This document shows, one piece after another, positions 52,817-61,699 of a stretch of DNA of 64,000 nt. The first letter of the stretch is position 1, and the number at the start of each line of letters is the position of its first letter. A model generated the notes under the pieces. It had not been told where the DNA came from. It did no database searches and worked only from the letters and a program-made list of their open reading frames with translations. The position numbers and the translations under genes were made by a program. The stretch is from Hyphomicrobiales bacterium. GTDB lineage: Bacteria; Pseudomonadota; Alphaproteobacteria; Rhizobiales; Rhizobiaceae. Location of the stretch: assembly GCA_900489925.1 (NCBI GenBank), contig UEHQ01000017.1, positions 248,001 through 312,000 on the forward strand, written 5' to 3'.

Positions 52817-53046
52817 TAGAATGCCTCGCGCTCCTGCAAGGCTGGCTGGTCGCGCTCGTTCATGAAATCGGATGTTACTGCTTCACCTTCGAACCAACTG
52901 TCCCAAACTTCTCCGGCAGGGGCAATAATCCTCGTGCGCCCGACAGCAACGATGTCAACGCGCTTCACGTCATCAGGCAGGGCAACAGCCTTCGGCAACC
53001 GAACGGCCTGGCTACGATTGCTTTGAAACACGGCTCCCTGCTCCAT
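52816..53046 (-). CDS. vapB: VapB family antitoxin (AbrB/SpoVT-type)
   Basis: This 76-residue antitoxin has an AbrB-like swapped-hairpin DNA-binding domain (VFQSNRSQAVRLPKAVALPDDVKRVDI in parts) and a C-terminal tail that masks VapC (VWDSWFEGEAVTSDFMNERDQPALQEREAF in parts). I start at the ATG at 53046 because GGAG lies 6 nt upstream; an ATG four codons earlier has no such site. Autoregulation with VapC through the operator at 53059-53119 is expected. Confidence 0.9.
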   Translation of the reverse strand: MEQGAVFQSNRSQAVRLPKAVALPDDVKRVDIVAVGRTRIIAPAGEVWDSWFEGEAVTSDFMNERDQPALQEREAF

Positions 53047-53058
53047 CTTCAGCTCCAT

Positions 53059-53119
53059 GGATATACAAATAGCATATCCCATTTAGTTTCGCACGCGGGA
53101 TATGTCAATGGGATATACC
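53059..53119 (-). promoter_or_regulatory. vapBC promoter and operator
   Basis: On the minus strand, TTGACA (53103-53108) and TAAATG (53080-53085) are spaced 17 bp and form a good promoter. GGATAT (53059-53064) and ATATCC (53074-53079) form an inverted repeat just downstream of the -10. Direct copies of GGGATAT at 53097-53103 and 53110-53116 flank the -35. Such GATAT repeats fit VapB binding sites. Confidence 0.65.
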
Positions 53120-53194
53120 ACGGTTCCAGGTTGCTGAGTTGGTGAGCGATGCCCACCAATCCTGCAGCTGATCCACCACGCCGATACAAGCCGC

Positions 53195-54082
53195 CTAGGT
53201 GCCACGCGCGAGCACGAAGTTATGCTCCACCTCCCAAAACCTTTCCGAGAAGCCGAGCTCCTTGGCGCGTTGGGCGTCATTCGTCAGGCGAAACTTGGCG
53301 AGCAGGCTTTCCTTGACTCCGAACACCGCGTCGGAACGAATGTAGGGATCGTCGGGATCGAAAATATGCGTCGTCAGCGTCTCGAACCCATTCGCCTTGA
53401 TGATGTAGTGAAGGTGAGCTGGGCGATAGGGATGTCGACCAAGCTGACCGAGCAATTGCCCGACGGGGCCGTCATCTGGTATCGGGTAGAACTTCGGCTT
53501 CACCGCGCGGAACCAATACTGTCCGTCAGCGCCTGTGCGGAAGATTCCACGCAAGTTGAAGTCCGGCTGAATGCCCTTTTGCTGGACGTCGTAGAAGCCT
53601 TCGTCGTTGGCCTGCCAGACATCGATGACAGCGTCCGCGATCGGGGCACCCTCCGTGTCGAGGATACGTCCGCTGATCACCATATCCTCGCCTTTCTGGT
53701 CGAGGCAGATATTGGCACCCATCGGCAGCTCCGGTGCGTCGGCGACGTGGAATGGCCCGAGTACGGTGCTCTCCGAAGCTCCTGAGGGCTTTCGATTATT
53801 GATTGCGTCCACAAGCATCGATACGCCCAACACGTCCGACAAGAGAATGAACTCCTGCCGCCAGTCGGTGCAGGTGTGCCCCGTACGCGTGAGAAACATG
53901 ATCGCCTGCATCCACTCGTCCTGGGTCGGCTCCAGTTCCTTGACGGCTTCGTGCAGCTTTCGCGTCACGACCTCCATCACCTGCTTCAGCCGCTCGTCCT
54001 TTGCGTTGACGTTTCGGCTCGTGACGACTTCGACCGAGCTTGCCTCAGTGAAGTATCCTTTTTCTTCGCTACTCATCTTCAT
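53195..54082 (-). CDS. Intradiol ring-cleavage dioxygenase, hydroxyquinol 1,2-dioxygenase type (intact iron site)
   Basis: This 295-residue non-heme Fe(III) enzyme cleaves hydroxyquinol or catechols between the hydroxyls, giving maleylacetate from hydroxyquinol. All four iron ligands are present: Y164 (EGFYDVQ), Y199 (KFYPIP), H223 and H225 (RPAHLHY). The N-terminal helical linker domain (about 25-100) mediates dimerisation. It is the last gene of the nine-gene operon, one base after the monooxygenase stop. A second, altered paralogue is the first gene of the same operon (61696-62571). The hydroxyquinol call rests on sequence resemblance and the maleylacetate reductase gene. Confidence 0.9.
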   Translation of the reverse strand: MKMSSEEKGYFTEASSVEVVTSRNVNAKDERLKQVMEVVTRKLHEAVKELEPTQDEWMQAIMFLTRTGHTCTDWRQEFILLSDVLGVSMLVDAINNRKPSGASESTVLGPFHVADAPELPMGANICLDQKGEDMVISGRILDTEGAPIADAVIDVWQANDEGFYDVQQKGIQPDFNLRGIFRTGADGQYWFRAVKPKFYPIPDDGPVGQLLGQLGRHPYRPAHLHYIIKANGFETLTTHIFDPDDPYIRSDAVFGVKESLLAKFRLTNDAQRAKELGFSERFWEVEHNFVLARGT

Positions 54083-54083
54083 C

Positions 54084-55838
54084 TCACCGATCCAGGACAG
54101 CTTTCATGACGCGGCGCAATTCGCCTTCGGCGTTGGCCACCACCGCCTCGGCACGCCATGCGATGTGGTGATCGGGACGCACAAGCAATGCGCCGGAATC
54201 ACGGATTTCATGGGCCCGCGCCCAATCGCCGCTCAAGTCCTGCCAGACCTGTCGCGGTCCGACCTTGTGTACGCTAATCTGGATTCCCAACTCCTTGGAA
54301 ATAGCCTTCGCAGCGGCGACCCACGCATCGCCGCCGATACCCGTCAGGATCGTGAAGACCCCATGGCCAGTCAGATCAAGACTGGAGACCTTTTCGCCGT
54401 CCTGACCAAACAGCCAGACATGCGGCAAGCGTGCGCCCGGCCATGACGTCGGCTGGAAATGAAGCTCGGCATCCCTCTCAAATTTCGGTTCCGGCTGTCC
54501 GTCCTTGACCACTGCCTGCGAATTGTAGCGGTGGTTCATCTCGACACCGTGCGCGTCGAACTCGTAGACCTTGCTGGCAATCGCGTTGCGAATGGCCTCT
54601 CGCTGATGCTCGGCGTCAGCCGTGTCGTTGCATCGCGCGTCCATGTTCTGCTGCATTTTCACCGGATCGACCGAATCCAGCAGACCCAGCGACTTGAAGA
54701 TCGGTCCGAATTCCTCGATCGATTTGTTGGCACGGGTTACGATTTGCTTGGCGATCGGTGCGCGCTCGGCCTGGTAGCTGTCGAGCAGACCCTCGCCTGC
54801 CTGTCCCTTGAGCACCATGGCCAGCTTCCAGGCGAGATTGAATGCGTCCTGAATGGAGGTGTTCGATCCGAGGCCGTTGGATGGCGGATGCCGATGAATG
54901 GCGTCACCCATGCAGAACACGCGGCCCTTTGAGAGTGTGGTCGCATACATGTTGTTGACGGTCCAGGTAGACACGGACTTGATCTTTGGTTTCAGATCCG
55001 GAACGCCGACGAGCTCCCTGACGACCTTGGTCGCGAATGCATCGTCAACCTGCGGGGCTGGTTGATTGATGTCATAGCCCCAGACGATCAACCATTCGTT
55101 CCATGGCCGCACCATGCGCACGAGACCCATGCCGATACCGCCGACATCGGCGCCCGGTTGTAGCACCCAGTAGAGAACCGACGGCCGGTGGGCCACATAT
55201 CTCGACAGATCGGCTTCGAAAAGGATGTTCATCGATCCGGCAACGCCCATCTTGCCTTCGAAGGCCAACCCGGCGTGCTCGGCGACCTTGGAGTTTCCTC
55301 CGTCTGCTCCGATCAGAAACCTAGACCGTATCGTCAATTCCTTGCCCGTCAGACGATCAAGGCACGTGGTCGTCACCCCTTCACCGTCTTGAACATGGCT
55401 GACATACTCGGTCGACATGCGCGATTGAGCACCACGCGAACATGCGGTCTTGAAGAGCAGCGGCTCCATGAAGGTCTGCGGCAGGTCGTTCATCCGGCTG
55501 GGTGAAGACAGGAGGTGCTCGGCCCTCGACAGCGGGTGATTACCCCAGCTTTGCATCCGGCCGATCTCTTCGCCTGCGACAGCCGTACAGAACACGTTCT
55601 GCCCCATCAGATCCTGCTCGACGGCGAACATATAGGCCTCGTCCTCCACATCGCGGCCCAGATCGCGCAGAACCTCCATCGTTCTCTGGTTGGTGATGTG
55701 GGCACGTGGCGTATTCGCGAGCCAGCGGTAGCGGTTGATGACAAGCGGTTCAAGGCCGTAACTCGCAAGAAGCGCCGCCGTCGCAGACCCTGCGGGCCCC
55801 GTTCCGATAATCAATACGTCGGTGGTGATGTCAGCCAT
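54084..55838 (-). CDS. FAD-dependent aromatic monooxygenase (phenol/resorcinol hydroxylase, TfdB/PheA group)
   Basis: A 584-residue single-component flavoprotein hydroxylase. The FAD-binding GTGPAGS is at 12-18, the DG motif in LIGADGGNSKVAEHAG (about 176-191) and the GD motif in FCMGDAIHRHPPSNGLGSN (about 290-308). The C-terminal thioredoxin-like domain has VWLFGQDGEKVSSLDLTGHG. Length fits 2,4-dichlorophenol 6-monooxygenase and phenol hydroxylases of the group. In this operon it probably hydroxylates a resorcinol-like phenol to hydroxyquinol; the exact substrate is not determinable. Ribosome site GGGAGGGCCGA; overlaps the preceding permease gene by 8 bp. Confidence 0.88.
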   Translation of the reverse strand: MADITTDVLIIGTGPAGSATAALLASYGLEPLVINRYRWLANTPRAHITNQRTMEVLRDLGRDVEDEAYMFAVEQDLMGQNVFCTAVAGEEIGRMQSWGNHPLSRAEHLLSSPSRMNDLPQTFMEPLLFKTACSRGAQSRMSTEYVSHVQDGEGVTTTCLDRLTGKELTIRSRFLIGADGGNSKVAEHAGLAFEGKMGVAGSMNILFEADLSRYVAHRPSVLYWVLQPGADVGGIGMGLVRMVRPWNEWLIVWGYDINQPAPQVDDAFATKVVRELVGVPDLKPKIKSVSTWTVNNMYATTLSKGRVFCMGDAIHRHPPSNGLGSNTSIQDAFNLAWKLAMVLKGQAGEGLLDSYQAERAPIAKQIVTRANKSIEEFGPIFKSLGLLDSVDPVKMQQNMDARCNDTADAEHQREAIRNAIASKVYEFDAHGVEMNHRYNSQAVVKDGQPEPKFERDAELHFQPTSWPGARLPHVWLFGQDGEKVSSLDLTGHGVFTILTGIGGDAWVAAAKAISKELGIQISVHKVGPRQVWQDLSGDWARAHEIRDSGALLVRPDHHIAWRAEAVVANAEGELRRVMKAVLDR

Positions 55839-56946
55839 TCGGCCCTCCCTTTTCAGAATATGAAGCAGATCCGCCCCTCAGGCGTCGGCGGACCGGAAAG
55901 AGTTCCCATCCCGTGCGGTGGGAGATCAGACCCCAGAGCCCCTGGGGCGCGAAGAGCATCGTGACGATCGCCAGCGCCCCGAGCGCCAGCAGATACCAGG
56001 ATCCGTAGCTCGAAAAGGCGTTCTGCAGCAGGAAGAAGACCAACACACCGAGGATAGGACCTTCGATCGTGCCAATGCCGCCGATCACCACGATGAAGAC
56101 CACATAGGCCGTCCAATCCGTCAGCGAGAACGCCGCATCGGGGGAGATTCGCCCCTTCTGCAGGTAGATGAGCGCGCCGACCACGCCGGTCACGAAGGCA
56201 GTCAGCAAATAGATCGCTGTCTTCAACCGACGGGCATCGACGCCCAGGGCTCGGGCCGCCGTCTCGTTGTCGCGCACGGCCGCAAGCCCGAGGCCGTGCT
56301 TGCTGCGCAGGAGTTTATAGACAAGCGCGATCGTCGCCACTGCCACCGCCAGCGCTAGCCAGTAAGCCAACGCATCAGCAGCCGCCGACGGCCGCATGCC
56401 AAACCAATCTCCAAGGCCGGAAATTCCGACCATCTCGCGCGTCGCGTTACGCGGCAGCGAGGTGCCGGTACCGCCACCCAAGGCTTTCCATTGCGCAAGC
56501 ACAAGCCGGCCGACCTCCGCGATGACCCAGGTGCCGATCGCAAAATATGGACCGTAGAGTCGAAAAACGAAGAAGGCCGTCGGGATGGCGATCAACGCGG
56601 AAAACAGACCGGCGACGGGGATGGCTAGCAGCGGATCCCAGCCTGCCAGGATCACGGCGGCAAACAGGGCATATGCACCGCAGCCTACGAAGAGCTGCTG
56701 TCCAACGGAGATCAGCCCGGCATAGCCGGCAAGAAGATTCCAGCTCTGCGCCAATGTCAGCATGGTGAGGATGAAGAACAGATCCTGCACGACCCCGCGA
56801 GAAACGGCAAACGGCGCTGCCGCCATCGCGACGACCGCCACAAGGGAGACGATCGAGAAGATGCCGGACAAGGTGGTCCGCGTCTCGATCTTCCACCCGC
56901 CTTGCATGTCAATGTCCTTGGTCATGGTCTCGAAACCGGTCGTCAT
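55831..56946 (-). CDS. Branched-chain amino acid-type ABC transporter permease (LivM-like)
   Basis: This inner-membrane permease of 371 residues has 8-10 helices and the LivM signature (GYAGLISVGQQLFVGCGAYA around 72-92; AVRDNETAARALGVDARRLK around 225-245). The ATG at 56946 follows GAGGTGCATC, so the first 31 codons of the longer open frame are not used. It partners the LivH-like protein encoded 8 bp upstream. The transporters of this family also carry aromatic acids and amides, and the operon context points to an aromatic substrate. Confidence 0.9.
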   Translation of the reverse strand: MTTGFETMTKDIDMQGGWKIETRTTLSGIFSIVSLVAVVAMAAAPFAVSRGVVQDLFFILTMLTLAQSWNLLAGYAGLISVGQQLFVGCGAYALFAAVILAGWDPLLAIPVAGLFSALIAIPTAFFVFRLYGPYFAIGTWVIAEVGRLVLAQWKALGGGTGTSLPRNATREMVGISGLGDWFGMRPSAAADALAYWLALAVAVATIALVYKLLRSKHGLGLAAVRDNETAARALGVDARRLKTAIYLLTAFVTGVVGALIYLQKGRISPDAAFSLTDWTAYVVFIVVIGGIGTIEGPILGVLVFFLLQNAFSSYGSWYLLALGALAIVTMLFAPQGLWGLISHRTGWELFPVRRRLRGGSASYSEKGGPNG

Positions 56947-56954
56947 GATGCACC

Positions 56955-57818
56955 TCAATCCACGGCCCTGGGGAAGAGACCTCGTGGCCGAAACAGAAGC
57001 ACGAGGAGAAACGCGATATGGCCCGACAGAATCTGCCATTCCGGATTGATCGAGGCGCCGACTGTTTGCGCCACGCCCAGGATCACGCCGCCGGCAAGCG
57101 TTCCCCAGAGCGAGCCAAGCCCACCGATGATGACCGCCTCGAAGGCATAGATAAGCCGGGCGGGACCCGAGGTTGGATCGAAATTCGCCCGTGTTCCGAG
57201 GTATAGCGCCGCCACCGTGACGATCACCATCGCGATCCCCGTAGCGATCGCGAAGATCGAATCCGGGCGTATTCCCATAAGCCGCGCTGTGACGAGGTCA
57301 TCCGATGTCGCTCTGAAGGCCCGCCCGAGCGCGGTCCGATAGATAAGCTGGTTGAGCGCCACGACGACGACGATAGCTGACGCGAAGGTGATCAGCGGCA
57401 TCAGACCAGCCGTTACCCCTACCAACTGCACCGATGCCGTTTCCAGGGCGCCGGCGGAGACGCGCTTGCTGTCAGCGGTGAATGTTTCGAGCAGTCCGTT
57501 CTGGATCACGATCGACAGGCCGAAGGTGACCAGAAGTGGTGGCAGAATGTCCTTGCCCAGCGTTCTGTTGAGAAGATGATACTGTAGCAGCCAGCCTAGC
57601 GCGAACATGAGTGGCGCGGCGAGCATCGCCGCGAGAAACGGATTCAAGCCCAGCGTCGATACGATGAGAAGGATCAGGAAGGCCGCGAGGACGATGAGGT
57701 CGCCATGGGTGAGATTGACAAGACGCATGATACCGAAGACGAGGCTGAGGCCAGCCGCGAACAAGGCGTAAAGCCCGCCGAGCAGAACGCCTTGCAGAAG
57801 TGTATCAAGCCAGTTCAT
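56955..57818 (-). CDS. Branched-chain amino acid-type ABC transporter permease (LivH-like)
   Basis: A 287-residue permease with about eight helices and LivH features (LYALFAAGLSLVFGIMRLVNLTHGD around 16-40 and RAFRATSDDLVTARLMGI around 170-187). It forms the translocation pore with LivM. Its ATG overlaps the end of the LivF-like gene by 14 bp and follows GGAGCAGGCACTC. Confidence 0.92.
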   Translation of the reverse strand: MNWLDTLLQGVLLGGLYALFAAGLSLVFGIMRLVNLTHGDLIVLAAFLILLIVSTLGLNPFLAAMLAAPLMFALGWLLQYHLLNRTLGKDILPPLLVTFGLSIVIQNGLLETFTADSKRVSAGALETASVQLVGVTAGLMPLITFASAIVVVVALNQLIYRTALGRAFRATSDDLVTARLMGIRPDSIFAIATGIAMVIVTVAALYLGTRANFDPTSGPARLIYAFEAVIIGGLGSLWGTLAGGVILGVAQTVGASINPEWQILSGHIAFLLVLLFRPRGLFPRAVD

Positions 57819-58527
57819 GAGTGCCTGCTCCGAAATAGGCCGCGTGAATATCGACGCGGTCGAGCTCTGACGGACGGCCGCTCAACGTGATCCTGCCCTC
57901 CATCATGCAATAGACACGATCCGCGACCTTCAGCGCCTGGCCGATGTCCTGTTCGACGATCACGATCGCAGCACCCGCCGCGCGGATCTTCGAGAAGGCG
58001 CTGTAAATGTCCTTGATCACGACAGGAGCCAGCCCTAGGCTCAACTCGTCACAAAGAAGCACTTCGGGATTGGACATCAGCGCCCGTCCGATCGCCACCA
58101 TCTGCTGCTGCCCGCCCGAAAGCGCCGTCGCTGGGTTTCGCCGACGTTCCTTGAGTATGGGAAACAGGGCATAGACGGTATCGAGCGACCAGGGGCCTTG
58201 TGTCTTGCGTCCGTAGGCGCCGATCTGGAGGTTCTCTTCCACGCTCAGCGAAGGAAATAGCTTCCGTCCTTCGGGGACGAGCGCGATGCCTCGCCGCACC
58301 ACGTCGGCGGCGTCTTCCGCCCCGATCGGCTCGCCACGATGGAGGATCATGTCTGGGCGGTTGGCAAGAATTCCGGCGATTGATCGCATGAGCGTCGACT
58401 TCCCGGCTCCATTGGCGCCGATGACGGCGATCGTCTCTCCGGCGTCAAGCGCCATGTCGACACCGAAGATAGCCTGAAAATCGCCGTAGAACGCGGTGAG
58501 CGCGCGTGTTTCAAGAAGGCTCGGCAT
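57805..58527 (-). CDS. Branched-chain amino acid-type ABC transporter ATP-binding protein (LivF-like)
   Basis: This 240-residue ATPase has Walker A GANGAGKST (about 36-44), signature LSGGQQQ (about 140-146), Walker B VLLCDELSLGLAP (about 160-172) and a C-terminal HAAYFGAGTHE. The Walker B reads CDEL, the LivF-type Leu after the catalytic Glu. The ATG shares one base with the stop of the LivG-like gene (TGATG). It works together with the LivG-like ATPase; the 68 open codons upstream belong to overlap with that gene. Confidence 0.92.
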   Translation of the reverse strand: MPSLLETRALTAFYGDFQAIFGVDMALDAGETIAVIGANGAGKSTLMRSIAGILANRPDMILHRGEPIGAEDAADVVRRGIALVPEGRKLFPSLSVEENLQIGAYGRKTQGPWSLDTVYALFPILKERRRNPATALSGGQQQMVAIGRALMSNPEVLLCDELSLGLAPVVIKDIYSAFSKIRAAGAAIVIVEQDIGQALKVADRVYCMMEGRITLSGRPSELDRVDIHAAYFGAGTHELA

Positions 58528-59246
58528 CAGACCTCCATCCCCAGATAGATCTCGCGAACTTCTTGCGACGACATGATGGTCTGCGGTGTGCCGACTCCAA
58601 TGACCCGTCCGAAATTCAAGACGAGTATCCGCTCGACCACCGCCGTCAGTGCATGAAGGACATGCTCGATCCAGATGATCGCCACGCCTCGGGCATGCAC
58701 TCTCTTGATTGTGGCCACCAGTTGCTGACACTCTCCTTCGGTTAGGCCGCCGGCGATCTCGTCAAGCAGCAGAAGTTTTGGCTGGGTCGCGAGTGCGCGA
58801 GCGAGTTCGAGACGCTTGCGTTCGAGGAGTGTCAGCGACGATGCCTGCACATTGGCCTTGGCGATGAGGCCCGTTTCCACGAGGATATCGGCGCAAATGC
58901 CCGCCACGTCGTTTTCGCTCGCCTGCGAACCGAACGCACCGGCGACCAAAAGATTCTCATAGACGGTGAGCCGTTCGAACGGCTGCGGAATCTGGAAGGT
59001 TCGCCCCATGCCCGCCAGACAGCGTTGCATTGGGGAAATAGAGGTCACGTCCTTGCCATCGAAGCTGACGGAACCGCTCGCGACCGAAAGATTGCCGTTG
59101 ATCAGGTTGAACAGCGTCGATTTTCCGGCGCCGTTCGGCCCGATCACGCCGAGCGCCTCGCCCGACTCCACCGAAAGGCTGATCGCATCGGCAACGACGA
59201 GCGCGCCGAACGACTTCGAGACATTGTTGAGCTGCAACATGGGCAT
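58527..59246 (-). CDS. Branched-chain amino acid-type ABC transporter ATP-binding protein (LivG-like)
   Basis: A 239-residue ATPase. Walker A GPNGAGKST (about 37-45), a signature of the form LTLLERKRLELARAL (LivG-type, about 141-155), Walker B LLLLDEIAGGL (about 163-173), and ending EVREIYLGMEV. The ATG at 59246 follows CGGAGACGATCC; another ATG lies two codons later. The very long open frame upstream overlaps the binding-protein gene and is not coding. Confidence 0.92.
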   Translation of the reverse strand: MPMLQLNNVSKSFGALVVADAISLSVESGEALGVIGPNGAGKSTLFNLINGNLSVASGSVSFDGKDVTSISPMQRCLAGMGRTFQIPQPFERLTVYENLLVAGAFGSQASENDVAGICADILVETGLIAKANVQASSLTLLERKRLELARALATQPKLLLLDEIAGGLTEGECQQLVATIKRVHARGVAIIWIEHVLHALTAVVERILVLNFGRVIGVGTPQTIMSSQEVREIYLGMEV

Positions 59247-59298
59247 GGATCGTCTCCGCACCGGAGCCGCCCGGCAATGTTGCCGGGCGGTTGCCGGT

Positions 59299-60579
59299 TC
59301 AAGCCAGCGCTTCGAGTTTTCCGCCGAGCGGCACGTTCGGTGCCAGCCCGTTTTCCACGACGACAAGATCGTAGCCACCGCCTGACTTGAGGCGCCATTG
59401 ACCACCGACCAGTGGCGTCTTGGCCACGTTCTTCTGGGCGAAAGGCGGTAGCTTTTCGTTGCCCCAGGCAATTGGGCCGACAAGCGTGTCGAGCTTGGTC
59501 TCGCCAATCGCCTTGGCAACCGCATCGCCGTCACCCGCGTCGCCGGCGCGCTTCATGACGTCGACGGCAAGTTCGAACAGCGCATGGGCAAAGCCGATTG
59601 GCTGCGTCCAGGGACGACCGGTACTCTTCGTAAAGGCATCTGCAACGGCTGCGGTGGTCTCTCCGGTAAGGGAGGACTTGAAGGGATGGCTCGGGGTCCA
59701 CCAGACTTCAGTGGAGAGGTTGTGCCCGGCGTCGCCAAGCGCCTCGACGGTCTGCGGAAATAGAAGTGCCTTGCCGATCGATGCGATCTTCGGCTTCAGG
59801 CCCTGCTGCTTTGCCTGGTTCCAGAAGGTCGTGAGGTCCGGGGGGATCATCACGCCGGTCAAAATGTCCACGTTTGCCTGTTTGAAGGCATTGATCTGAG
59901 CCGAAAAATCGTCGGTCAGGTTCTGGTAGCGGCCCGTGTCGGTTAGCGAATAGCCCAGCTTCTCAAGGACCGGTGGGAAGCCGACGACCTTGTCGCCCCA
60001 GGCGTTGCCATCGCCATCGTTGGGGAACAGCCCACCGACCTTCTTGTTCGTGTCGATCTGCCCCCACATTCCGGTGAAGACCGCAATGATGTCCTCGAGG
60101 CCCCAGAAAAAATGGTAGGCGTAGTCGAACGGCTTCCACGAAGCCGGATCGCCGGGATTGCCCTGCTGCCCGATGAACCATGGCTGCCAGGGAGCCACGG
60201 TCGAGATACATGGCATCTGCTCGCCTTCGCAGGTCGTCGAGACCGGATTGGTCGTCTCCGGCGTCGACGAAACGAGCATCAGATTGATCTCGTCGGTGAC
60301 GATCAGCTCCTTGGCAACTTCCGCGGCGCGGTTGGGATTGGACTGACTATCCTTGACGACGACCTCGTAATTCAGACCAAGCTTTTTCGTGGTGGCCAGA
60401 AAGGCGTCGATGACGAACTTGTCAGCCTCACCGAACGCTGCCAGTGGTCCCGTCTGCGGGCTCACATAGCCGAGCTTGATCGCCTTATCCTGGGCAATCG
60501 CCGGCGCAGCCAAGCCTGATGCGGCGATGACAGCCCCACCGGCTGCGGTCGTCTTCAGAAAATCGCGTCTCGTAAACAT
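59299..60579 (-). CDS. ABC transporter substrate-binding protein (LivJ-like) with Tat-type signal
   Basis: This 426-residue periplasmic binding protein has a twin-arginine signal, TRRDFLKTTAAGG followed by a hydrophobic stretch ending AAPAIAQ (cleavage near residue 30). The mature part is of the LivJ-like type, with IKLGYVSPQTGPLAAFGEADKF and VKDSQSNPNRAAEVAKELIV in segments. The ATG at 60579 follows GGGAGGACAC; two earlier in-frame ATGs lie in that region. The operon context suggests binding of an aromatic compound. The ligand is not known. Confidence 0.9.
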   Translation of the reverse strand: MFTRRDFLKTTAAGGAVIAASGLAAPAIAQDKAIKLGYVSPQTGPLAAFGEADKFVIDAFLATTKKLGLNYEVVVKDSQSNPNRAAEVAKELIVTDEINLMLVSSTPETTNPVSTTCEGEQMPCISTVAPWQPWFIGQQGNPGDPASWKPFDYAYHFFWGLEDIIAVFTGMWGQIDTNKKVGGLFPNDGDGNAWGDKVVGFPPVLEKLGYSLTDTGRYQNLTDDFSAQINAFKQANVDILTGVMIPPDLTTFWNQAKQQGLKPKIASIGKALLFPQTVEALGDAGHNLSTEVWWTPSHPFKSSLTGETTAAVADAFTKSTGRPWTQPIGFAHALFELAVDVMKRAGDAGDGDAVAKAIGETKLDTLVGPIAWGNEKLPPFAQKNVAKTPLVGGQWRLKSGGGYDLVVVENGLAPNVPLGGKLEALA

Positions 60580-60637
60580 GTGTCCTCCCATCATTCTCTC
60601 TCCTCCCAAAGAGCGCGCTCAACAGCGCGTCAAAAAT

Positions 60638-61699
60638 TCATTCAGATGGCCGGCGGCCCTCCCATGCATTTTGCAGAAGCTGCCGGATGGATTGGCGGTC
60701 GATCGGCTGCGGGTTCCAGTAAGGGTTCTCCACAGCAATGCCCGCCGCCTTGTCGAGATCCGCTTCGGTCAGACCGAAATCGCGAAGTGACAGCGGCGCG
60801 CCAATTGCCTTCGCGAAGTCCCAGAGACCGCCTCCAACCGATCCGCCGAATATTTCCGCGACCGGCGCAAGCTCTCTTGCCGCCGCCTTCGCATTGAAGC
60901 CGGCCGTGTGTGGCAGCATGACCGCATGCGTTTCGGCGTGCGGTGTATCGAAGGAACCGCCGAGCGTGTGACAAATCTTGTGATGGAGCGCCATGCCGAC
61001 GGTTCCGAGAACGGTGCCGCACAACCAGGCACCATAGAAGGCGTCACTGCGCGCCTCCGCGTCGTCGGGTGTCTTCACGATCGCCGGCAAGCTGCGGGCG
61101 AAGGCGCGAAGCCCCTCGATTGCCATCAAGGTCGAGATCGGATTGCGATCCTGCGCGTAGAGCCCTTCGACGGCGTGGGCCATGGCGTTCAGACCGCTCG
61201 TCACACTCATTGAAACCGGCAGCCCATAGGTCAGGAGCGGATCGTAGACAACGACTTCCGGGAGAATCTTCGCATCCTTCACCGTCGTTTTTCGCCCGCC
61301 CTCGGTTTGACCAAGAATGGGGGTGACCTCGGAACCCGCATATGTCGTCGGCACGACGATCTGGAGAAGGTCGGTCCGATAGGCGATCGCCTTGCCGAGG
61401 CCCGTCGTCGATCCGCCGCCAAGTGAGATGACGCAGTCGGCCCGCGTCTCCGCAACGACCTTCATCGCAGCCTCGGTGACATCCACGGGCGTGTGCATGA
61501 CCGCGCCGGAAAAGACGCCACAAGCAAGGTCGCCGATCTCCCGAGCCAGCGCCTCGGCATCGGCCTTCTGGTGGGGAGTGGAGAGGACAAGCGCGCGCCT
61601 GGCGCCCGACTTAGCAATCCATTCCGACAGGCTCTTCCTCGCGCCGTTTCCGAAGATGATACGGGCAGGACTGCCCGCGTATGAAAACTCGACGCTCAT
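60638..61699 (-). CDS. Maleylacetate reductase (iron-containing alcohol dehydrogenase family)
   Basis: A 353-residue NAD(P)H-dependent reductase converting maleylacetate to 3-oxoadipate. Nucleotide-binding GGGST is at 94-98, PTTYAGSEVTP at 117-127 (diagnostic of maleylacetate reductases) and the histidine-rich HHKICHTLGGSFDTPHAETHA in the C-terminal half (about 240-260). Its ATG overlaps the dioxygenase stop as ATGA, and the binding-protein gene lies 58 bp further on. Its presence is the best sign that this operon produces maleylacetate by hydroxyquinol cleavage. 3-Oxoadipate must then be handled by genes outside the window. Confidence 0.93.
   Translation of the reverse strand: MSVEFSYAGSPARIIFGNGARKSLSEWIAKSGARRALVLSTPHQKADAEALAREIGDLACGVFSGAVMHTPVDVTEAAMKVVAETRADCVISLGGGSTTGLGKAIAYRTDLLQIVVPTTYAGSEVTPILGQTEGGRKTTVKDAKILPEVVVYDPLLTYGLPVSMSVTSGLNAMAHAVEGLYAQDRNPISTLMAIEGLRAFARSLPAIVKTPDDAEARSDAFYGAWLCGTVLGTVGMALHHKICHTLGGSFDTPHAETHAVMLPHTAGFNAKAAARELAPVAEIFGGSVGGGLWDFAKAIGAPLSLRDFGLTEADLDKAAGIAVENPYWNPQPIDRQSIRQLLQNAWEGRRPSE

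Noticed and set aside
58528..58731. A 68-codon N-terminal extension of the LivF-like ATPase (the LivG-like frame has a similar one of 96 codons at 59247-59534)
   Set aside because: Both extensions overlap upstream genes in other frames; internal ATGs with correct overlap or ribosome site give normal family lengths.
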